Shown here piece by piece: positions 56,186 through 64,000 of a stretch of 64,000 nucleotides of DNA. The first letter of the stretch is position 1; each line of letters begins with the position of its first letter. Origin of the DNA: Linanthus parryae (taxonomy: Eukaryota > Streptophyta > Magnoliopsida > Ericales > Polemoniaceae); the NCBI GenBank assembly GCA_023055425.1, contig JALGPY010000013.1, positions 13,553,735 through 13,617,734 on the forward strand, written 5' to 3'. A model generated the notes under the pieces. The model did no database searches, was not told where the DNA came from, and worked only from the letters and a program-made list of their open reading frames with translations. The translations under genes and the position numbers were made by a program.

Positions 56186-56614
56186 CATGTATTCGAAATA
56201 ATTGGGTATTTTGAGTATCTCGAACCGGTTTTATTCCCATTTGGTCAGGAGTTGGCCGTTGATTTTATTATTTAATCTTTGTTGGATAGTTACAGTCAAT
56301 TCATCATGAACTACAACATGAATAAAATTAACAAGCCTCTTCCAGATTTACTCAATATGTTGAGAACAGCGGAACAAAGCATTAATAAGGGAAAAGGAAA
56401 AGCCATATTGATGGTTAACAACAGGGGAAAGGGAAAGAGAGTTGCAAAGAACTCCAAGGGTAAAAGCAAGGCTAATGCTAAACCAAATGAATTTTCCTTG
56501 ACGCAAAAAGTTGGTATAGCTAAGAAAGACACATGCCATCATTGCGGTGTGGCTGGTCAGTGGAAATGGAACTGTCCAAAGTACATGGAAGAAAAAAAAA
56601 GAATGAGATTGTGA
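56186..56614 (+). pseudogene. Element L gag C-terminal half
   Basis: After a stop near 56272, a 111-codon frame reads 'FIMNYNMNKINKPLPDLLNM', a Lys-rich linker and the zinc knuckle CHHCGVAGQWKWNC, in which the His is replaced by Gln. It matches the gag of D from 'PYVLPMIGY' onward. The N-terminal half is missing. Confidence 0.85.
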
Positions 56615-58080
56615 ATTCCACTTCAAATATTTTTGTTATAGAAGTTAATATATCTTTCTCTTAACCATGGGTATTAGATACTGGATGTCGATCGCACATT
56701 TTTATAGATGTGCAGGACCTCAAGAGAAACAATGTTGACTAAAGGCAAGATAGAACTAAACGTGATAAATGGAGCAAGAGTTGCTACAATAGTCGTAGGA
56801 ACTTATCAGCTGTCTTTACCTTCGGGAATTATTATTGAATTATACAATTGCTATTATATCCCTTCTATGAGCATGCATATTATTTCAATTCCTTGTTTGG
56901 ACAAGAAAAACTTTTCTATCACAATTAAGGATAGATGTTGCTCCATTTATTTTGGTGATATGCATAAATGTAATGCATTTTTTGTCTAATGGATTGTATG
57001 TCCTTCATCTTCATAATTCTATCTATAACATTATTACTAAAATGTTTAAATATAGTGATATGAACCCTACTATCTTTGGCATTATCGTTTCACCCACATA
57101 AATAAGAAACACATTTCTACGCCTTATAATATGGGACTCATTAGATTTTGAATCATATGAGACATGTGTGGCTTGCTTATTGGGCAAGATGACTAAGTCC
57201 CCATTCACAAGAAAATTTGAAAGGGCTAGTGATCTTTTTGGACTCATACATATTGATGTGTGTCGACCATTAAACACAAGTTCTACAGGTGTTTTTCAAT
57301 ACTTCATCACATTTACTGATGACCTTAGTAGATATGGATTTGTCTATGATATGAAGAACAAATCAGAATCCTTTAAAAGTTTAAACAATTAAAAATGAAG
57401 TACAAAACCAGTTTGGCAAAAGTATCAATTCTCTATGATCATATTGTGGAGGCGACTACTTAAGCCAAGAGTTTGAAGAGAATCTAAAGGAGTGTGGGAT
57501 ATTATACCAACTCACTCCACTTGGAAGACCACAATGGAAAGGTGTGCTTTACAGGATAAATCAGAAATTGTTATACATGGTTTGGTCCATGATGCGTCAA
57601 GAAAGACTTTCAATTTTCTATTAGGAGCCATTTCCTTCTTACCGAAGTTTTCCCCCTTAACCGTGTTCCATCCAAATCGGTTATGAAAGCACCATATGAG
57701 TTATGGATTGGGAAGCGTCCTAGTATGTCATTCATGAAGATTTGGGGTTGCAAAGTTTATGTAAAGAATTTACATTCTAATAAATTGGAACCAAGTTGGA
57801 TAAGTGTACCTTTGGAATATCTTAAGGAAACAAAATGACATTATTTATACAATCCGATCGAGAACAAAGTGTTTGTTGCTCGAACTTTTGTGTTTCTGGA
57901 AGGAGAGTTTGTATCTAAAAGAACCAGTGAGAGGTTAGTAGAGCTTAAAGAAGTTCAGGAGCCACAACATAACCTTAATCATTTGATGGAACAGGAGCAA
58001 CAACCTGCTCAAGTAACACAAGAACCTCATAGATCATCTAGGATACGTTAATGACCAAAGAGATATAGATTTCTCGTAAT
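56615..58080 (+). pseudogene. Element L protease and integrase
   Basis: The protease motif reads 'WVLDTGCRSHIF' (about 56669), with Arg for the usual Gly. Pre-integrase and integrase motifs appear in shifting frames: 'CLLGKMTKSPF', 'HIDVCRP', 'TDDLSRYGFVYDM', 'YLSQEFEE', and further down 'VFVARTFVFLEGEFV'. The many frameshifts indicate long neutral decay. Confidence 0.82.
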
Positions 58081-59640
58081 GGAACCTATTGATCTATTTC
58101 TCATGGATCAAGATGAGCCTGCAGCCTATGAGGAGTCTGCAATCGGGTCGGACTCTCACAAACGGCTTAAAGCCATGACATTCAATATGGAATCCATGTA
58201 TACCAACAAAGTATGGACTTTGGTGGAACCACCTGAAGTGGTCAAACTTATAGAATGCAAGTGTGTTTTCAAGAAGAAAACCGCCCTGGATGGTAATGTG
58301 ATTACTTTTAAGGGTAGATTGGTGGCTAAAGGTTTTTCAAGCAAGTTCATGGTATAGACTATGAAGAAACATTTTACCCTGTTGCGATGCTTAAATCCAT
58401 TCTCATCTTGCTTGCAATTGCTGCTTACCACAATTATGAGATTTGGAAGATGGTGTCAAAACAAAGTTTCTTTATGGAAACCTCCTCGTGGATGTGTACA
58501 TGACACAGCCAGAAGGTTTTGTTGACCCAAAGCATGTCCAAAAGGTGTGTAAGTTGAAGCAATTTACTTACGGATAAATCAACCTTCTTGGAGTTGGAAT
58601 CATCGATTTGATGATAAAATCAAGGATCTTGGTTTCATCAAGAACGAATATGAACCATGTGTTTACAATAAGGTTAGTGGGAGCAAAATTTTATTTTTTT
58701 GTCTTGTATGTCGATGACATACTACTGATTGGGAATGATGTCCCTACTCTGCAGCCTGTTCAAGATTGGCTAGGGAATTGCTTTTCAATAAAAGACTTAG
58801 GCGATACAACATATATACTTCGTATATAGATAGATCAAGAAAGTTTCTCGGTCTGAGTCAAATTACATATATTAACAAGGTGATAAAACGGTTCAACATA
58901 AAGATTCCCAGAAACGTTTTTTATCTATTTCACATGGAGTTAGTCTTTCGAAGACTAATTTTCCTTCCACTCAAGAACCGTATGAATAAGATTTTGAATG
59001 CCTCAGCAATTGGATCTATTATGTATGCCATGTTATGTATTAGTCTGTATGTGTCATATGCTTTAAGCATGACGAGTAGGTACCAGTCAATTATATCCTT
59101 AAGTACTTGAGAAGAAGTACGGACGATTTCTTGATATATGGACAAGAGGAAGACCTCACTGTAAGAGGTTACACTGATGCGAGCTTCAAAATCGACAAAG
59201 ATGATTTCAGATCGCAGTTAAGTTTTGTATTTTGGCTTAATGGAGCTGTGAGCTGGAAAATTTTGAAGCAAGAAACAGTTGTTGATTCTACCACAGAGGC
59301 TGAGTATTTTGCTACATCAAATTCAACAAAGGAAGATGTTTGGATCATGAAGTTCATTTTTGAACTAGGAGTTGTTCCTAGTATTGTTGATCCTATATAA
59401 ATATTGTGACAACAATGGTGTGTTCGCACAAGCTAAGGAACCTAGATCTCACCAACGGTCCAAGCACATACTTAGGAGATTCCATCTCATTCGAGAGATC
59501 ATCGATAGAGGATATGTGAAGATAAGCAAAGTACAAACATATTAAAATCTTACAGACCCACTTACCAAACCCCTTGCTCAGCGTAAGCATGAGGGCCACG
59601 CTAAATCTATAAGAATACGAGATGCACTAGACTGACTCTA
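58081..59640 (+). pseudogene. Element L reverse transcriptase and RNase H
   Basis: Reverse transcriptase segments: 'MYTNKVWTLVEPPEV', 'FKGRLVAKGF', 'LYVDDILLIGNDVPTLQ' (catalytic YVDD kept, 58705-58755). RNase H segments: 'GYTDASFKIDKDDFRSQ', 'STTEAEYFA' and 'VWIMKFIFELGVVPS'. It ends in 'RIRDALD' near 59635. At least six frameshifts or stops. Confidence 0.85.
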
Positions 59641-59655
59641 GTGCAAGTCAGAGAC

Positions 59656-60050
59656 TATTGGAGTATTCCCTAGAGGCAATCTATTGATCATGACATTCAT
59701 TTAATAATTAAGGTTGTTTATTTATTCTGTTATCTACGTTGTGTTGTGTTTACATAATAAAGTCCGTATATTACATCTAATATTCTTAGATGTCCATAGT
59801 CTAGCATTATTGTTACTCACGACGACTATAATGCATCAAGACTAGTATATGGTCAGATTGATATGAGATATCAAGTCTAACACATGGGTACCCATTAGGA
59901 TTAATGGCGTACTAGATTGACCCACCATGATAACACTACATGGATTTATGTGAGTGTCACAAGTGCTTCTCATATAGACAATGGTATTATGATCATATGA
60001 CTTGAAGTATGACAACTCCTTAGTTGGAGTCATATTTCGTATGTGAAACA
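59656..60050 (+). repeat. Element L 3' LTR, first part
   Basis: About 395 bp following the opening of the Angela-like LTRs ('CTAGAGGCAATC', 'GAGATATCAAGTCTAACACA', 'GATTGACCCACCATGA'). It stops matching near 60050, where element K's LTR is inferred to begin. Confidence 0.75.
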
Positions 60051-61587
60051 TTGCTATTTGTGTATGTTTCGGTGCAAAGTGATGTGATTCGGGCTTAATT
60101 CAGAAGAAAATGAGATTTTGGATGTTTTTGAGCTTAAACGTACAATGCGGGTGTTTCTTGAATAGTTTTATTTATGATTTGCCAGATTTTGTCACATTTG
60201 ATCTTTGCGGTAGTGTTTGTTTTTTGATTTACTGGAACATTGCATGAGGAGAGCAAGTGGAGAGAAGAAACGAGCTTCGGAAGTCAAGAGGAAGCAAGAG
60301 AAGCAAAGTGGAAGTAGCAAAAGTGACCAATCTTCACTATTTCAAGATTATCTTGAGTTTTACAATGAATTTTGGAGTGAAACCAGTGGAAAATGAAAGT
60401 ATACTCAAAGAGCTTTCCAACGATAGGTCACAAAGCTCAAACGGAGATCGGAAGAGAAAGTTATGGTCCGTCAAAGAGGCAGAAAATTTGAGCTCATCTC
60501 CAGGGGTGTTCGTGCGAACGAAATGTTGGAAAGCCACTGAAAATTTGTAGGAACAAGCACATTATGCTCGTAGGAACAAGTGCTCGTACGAGAACTCGAC
60601 TGTTCGCACGAACAGAAATTTTTTGGCAGTTTGGGGCTGTTTTGTAATATTTTGAAAGTTGCAAGCTTTGGGGACTGTTTTAGACCTAGTAGTCCGTATC
60701 TTGGATCATTCTACCATCGTTGGAGCTGAGAACGTGTTTTGGAGAGCAAGGAGCTTTGGAAGAGTGATTGAATCGATTTGTTAGCTTCCTAAACTCTTTC
60801 TTCTTGCTAATTCTTGTTGATGATCATCAAATTCGGTATTTTTATCATGTCTTGTAGTACCTAAACCCTCTTTATCATGAATTCTCGATTGGTATCTAGG
60901 TTTCGGTATGAACTCGTTGTTTTGTGATTGTGATTGTGATTATTGTTTAGACTTAATTAAGTGTGTTCTTCTATTATTATGGATTGTTTATGAGCTATAC
61001 TATATTGTTCTTGCGCCTAGCTAACGTAGGAGCGATTTTAATCGGCACTTGCGTGGTAACTCCGTGAGGGTTAGTCGGTGAAGTGAACAATCCACCTTGT
61101 TGAATCATTACTTGGTAACTCGGTAATGTTAATTAGGATTGTTAGAGTAGAAGATTGAATTTTAATGCATGCCTAAAAGTGAACTAAGCTTGGTAACTCG
61201 GTTTAATTCGGTTCTAGGCATAGACAACTCATTTGGTAACTCGGTGAGTTAAATGTTGCTTGATTTATAATAGAAGACATGTTAGTGTTTCATGAATCAA
61301 AACATAGTTCATATCATCCATAGTGATCCTAGAGAGAATTCCTGGTATTTGCCTCTTATTAGTAACTTTACACACGTGTTCTTTATTAATCGTGAAGCTA
61401 TTCACTTGGTTAATTGGGAATACCGTTCTCTTCAATTTAGTAGAATTAGCCAACACTATGCAACTTGATGGCTCACATAAGGAGTAGATTTAATAACTAA
61501 ATTACAAGTCCCTTGAGTTCGACGAACCCGGTCTTACCAGAATTATTACTACACCGACAACTATACACTTGCAGTTCGAGCGTGTCA
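60051..61587 (+). repeat. Element K 5' LTR
   Basis: About 1.5 kb, non-coding. A series of 'TTGGTAACTCGG' phrases (about 61110, 61190, 61232) forms a dispersed internal repeat. It ends CA directly before the Athila primer region. Confidence 0.75.
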
Positions 61588-61593
61588 AGTTTT

Positions 61594-61611
61594 TGGCGCC
61601 GTTTCCAGGGA
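61594..61611 (+). other. Element K primer-binding site
   Basis: TGGCGCCGTTTCCAGGGA, six bases inside the LTR end, one or two substitutions from the site of element G. Confidence 0.9.
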
Positions 61612-61655
61612 CAATTCTTTGTGTAATTGTTGTTTCAGGTTGAATTTCACGGTGC

Positions 61656-63690
61656 ATGACCCGTTCTAGAGACGAGCCATTTTACCCAGTACTTGAAGAC
61701 TTGGAATCTTTATTGCCCACGGAACGCAGAGACACAAGGAACACAAATTCAGTTGATATGGATGATCAAGATAGAGTTGATTTGGAGAGGCTCCGCAAGG
61801 AGGCACAAGATGCCTAAGCTGCCAGAGTCACTGCGGAGACTACTGTGGCCAACATGGCACGTGAAACTGAGGAGCTGAGAGCTCAAATGGTTGAGATACA
61901 AGCAGCTCTCGCACGCCACAATCCCCAAAATCCACCACCACCTGGTGAAGGGGTAGTTGTTGGAAATAATGGAGACAACAACGGTGGAAACAGAAACAAT
62001 GGGCAAAATCCTGTATCCCAAGTGGATAATGCTTCTATTGATGACCGTCCTATGGTGGACTACTTCATAACTACACCAGCTGGCTACCAACCAAACATTG
62101 TGGGGCCACATATAAATGCGCTAAAATTTGAAATGCGCCAACACATGATCAATATGGTTCGTGATGAGTGCTCTTTCACTGGAGCTCCAGGAGATGACCC
62201 TAACCACCATCTACTTGTTTTTGAGCAAATTACTTCAACTTTGCACGATCAGAGGGTCCCAGATGAAATAGTTAAGTTAATGCTGTTTCCATTCTCTTTA
62301 TCTGGGAAGGCAAAGCAGTGGCTCTTGGAACTTCCAGCATGAAGCATCACGACCTGGACAGAGTGCTGCCATGAGTTTTTGAGGAGATATCTTCCACAAT
62401 CCAAGGTTGCGCAACAAATGGCTGAAATTACGAAGTTCACACAGGATGAAGACAGCTCATTGAGGGATACATGGAGAAAGTTTAGTCAGATTCTTCGTAG
62501 GTACCCCACTCATGGGGAGCCTTGGTATAAGCTCCTTCATTACTTCTACAATGCTTTGAACAGGGAAACAACACACGAGTTGGATATGCTAGCTGGGGGT
62601 AACTTTATGGGATCGGGAATGCAGCGAGCTCAGGACCTACTTAACAGTGTGGCAAAGAGAGATACTACGAGGTCTGAGACTCGTAGATTTTAAAAATCTG
62701 GGGATGCAGGTCTAGCCAATAAAATTGAGTCTATGGAGAAGAATCTTGAATCTATGACCTCAGCATTTCACAGCATGCAACCTCCATCACAGGTAAAATC
62801 CATGGGCGAGCTACTAGCAGATGAGAATCAGGGGTATGATTGGGGTGTTGAGGATGTGAATTTCATGAGACAGCATCAGTGGCCTAACACGTACCATCCC
62901 AGCAACCGCAACCATCCTAACTTTAGCTATGCCTACCCAAATAGTGGATTATATGCGCGAAGACAGCAACCGAATTCTCAGTATCAAGCTCAAGGGAAAT
63001 TTCAGCAGCAGCAGGCTCCGCAACAAGAGGACCAAGATACAAAATTTTTATTGAGAAAACTGCTCGCTAATCAAGATAGAATGGAGAGCAAAATTGTATC
63101 CATGGAAGCCACAATGAAGAGCCATGAGACGCAGATTGGGCAAATAGCTAATCAGAATGCTAAATGTCCACCAGCTATGCTTATTTCTAATACCATTTTC
63201 CCTACTGAGCAGCTCAAAGCTATTACTACTCGCAGTGGTTTGACTACTCAGGATCCTCCATATCCTAGCTATGCGAGAGGTGAAGCTACAAAGGCCACTA
63301 AGAAAGAACTGGGTGAAGAAGTGCCCAAGGTTGTGAGTCCCCAATCAAAAGACACGATAGAGAAAAGAAAAGAGCCCAAGAACTCTCTAAATCCGGCTCA
63401 GTATGTGCCATATGTGCCATATCCAGCGGCAATAAAGAGGAATGATGAGGAACACTTTGGGAAATTTCTGAACATATTCAAACAAGTGCATATAACCATT
63501 CCTCTTGTGGAAGCACTTGCTCAGATGCCCAAGTACAAGAAGTTCTTGAAGGAGATCTTATGGGGTAAGAAGAGCATAGACCCTTACGCCATGGTGAAGC
63601 TGACAGAGACGTATAGTACTGTTATACAGAGGGACATTCCCAAGATGAGAGATCCAGGCAGTGTCATCTTAGGTTGCACTCTTGGGGTGG
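61656..63690 (+). pseudogene. Element K gag (Athila type), one frame with three stops
   Basis: From the ATG at 61656 (MTRSRDEPFYPV) a single frame runs to 63839, interrupted only by stops at 61815, 62340 and 62691. It has a coiled-coil N-terminus and an Asn/Gly-rich linker. The Retrotrans_gag core is 'FTGAPGDDPNHHLLVFEQI', 'FPFSLSGKAKQWLLELP' and 'FLRRYLP'. A Gln-rich region follows, then 'LNIFKQVHITIPLVEALAQM', the conserved Athila C-terminal block. About 730 codons in total, a normal length. It is the best-preserved gypsy gag in the window. Confidence 0.92.
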
Positions 63691-64000
63691 ATATCACACG
63701 CACGGGCTCTGCGATCTGGGTGCGAGTATTAATCTCATGTCATTGTCCCTATTTCAGAGATTGGGAATTGGTGCACCAACCCCAGCGAAGATGGGATTGC
63801 AATTGGCGGACAATTCTATTGTTACAAAAAATGGGGTGATTGAGAACTTGCTTGTGAAATTCGGTGCATTTGTCTTTCCAGCCGACTTTGTGATAGTGGA
63901 CATCAAGGAGGATCGCGATGTTACACTCATCTTTGGAATACCGTTGTTGAAGACAATGCGTGTAAATGTGGATCTAGAGACAAAGGAGCTTACTATTAAG
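63691..64000 (+). pseudogene. Element K aspartic protease (partial, after a frameshift)
   Basis: A frame shift near 63690-63706 moves coding to the frame starting at 63707. It reads LCDLGASINLMS (active-site D-L-G), 'RLGIGAPTPAKMGLQLADNS', 'VKFGAFVFPADFVIVDI' and 'IFGIPLLKT'. It is open to the window edge. The protease would cleave the polyprotein; reverse transcriptase should follow outside the window. Confidence 0.9.

Larger units (their letters stand above)
56182..60050 (+). mobile_element. Element L: old Angela-like copia, 5' truncated
   Basis: Begins mid-gag at the border of element J and runs through gag, protease, integrase, reverse transcriptase and RNase H to a purine tract (59646-59655) and partial 3' LTR (59656 to about 60050). 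The LTR opens TATTGGAGTATTCCCTAGAG (TG mutated to TA). It is clearly the same lineage as C and D but far more decayed. The LTR is cut by element K. Confidence 0.88.
60051..64000 (+). mobile_element. Element K: Athila-like Ty3/gypsy, continues past the window
   Basis: 5' LTR from about 60051 to 61587 (ends GAGCGTGTCA), primer site TGGCGCCGTTTCCAGGGA at 61594-61611, then gag and the start of protease. The left LTR end is inferred only from where element L stops matching; the second LTR lies outside the window. Confidence 0.85.

Overview
This 64 kb window is plant nuclear heterochromatin-like DNA made almost entirely of transposable-element wreckage. The evidence is plant-type Ty1/copia elements primed by initiator-Met tRNA (TGGTATCAGAGC), Athila-type Ty3/gypsy elements with a TGGCGCCGTT primer site, plant L1-type LINEs with a DUF4283 ORF1, Mutator-like transposons, and one captured piece of a plant-specific PERK receptor-kinase gene. 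I read it as a flowering plant, probably a eudicot; the species cannot be told. I found no intact host gene, no rRNA or tRNA gene and no CRISPR. Nearly every element reading frame carries stops or frameshifts, so this is an archive of insertions rather than a working locus.

Layout. 1-3180 (minus): a decayed LINE (ORF1 and the endonuclease end of ORF2) split by a 503-bp solo LTR with a CGTCC target duplication. 4229-20614: a four-level nest. Element A (minus, 175-bp LTRs, duplication CTTGG) holds element B inside its 3' LTR (minus, about 380-bp LTRs, duplication ATATC/ATATA). B holds element C (plus, Angela-like copia, 1.4-kb LTRs, duplication ACTCC). The pol of C is broken by an unidentified ~640-bp insertion with a 198-bp tandem repeat. 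The leader of A carries an irregular array of tRNA T-arm-like modules. 20615-25440: AT-rich spacer, a probable gypsy solo LTR, and a TIR transposon (about 23838-25284) that has captured the N-terminal exon of a PERK gene (a Pack-MULE-like element).

25440-48530: a second nest. The endonuclease of a plus-strand LINE is cut at about 26474 by a SIRE-like copia (E). The 5' LTR of E contains a complete non-autonomous Athila-like gypsy element (G, 27204-34952, duplication GCAGG) that encodes only an unfamiliar Cys/His-rich acidic protein. E ends inside integrase at 38560, where a copia LTR fragment starts and is itself cut by element D (minus, same family as C). The 5' LTR of D ends in a scrambled repair-like junction near 47180. 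A LINE RNase H domain follows.

48925-64000: a third cluster. It holds a chromovirus LTR end, a minus-strand Athila-like element J (gag and protease only) whose LTR contains a 1,046-bp fold-back Mutator-like element (duplication AATTATTTA), a heavily decayed Angela-like copia L, and an Athila-like element K that runs off the window inside its protease.

The insertion order can be read directly: each inner element duplicated target bases of the outer one. The coding parts are relics of gag, protease, integrase and reverse transcriptase/RNase H functions of retrotransposons; they do not form a host pathway.
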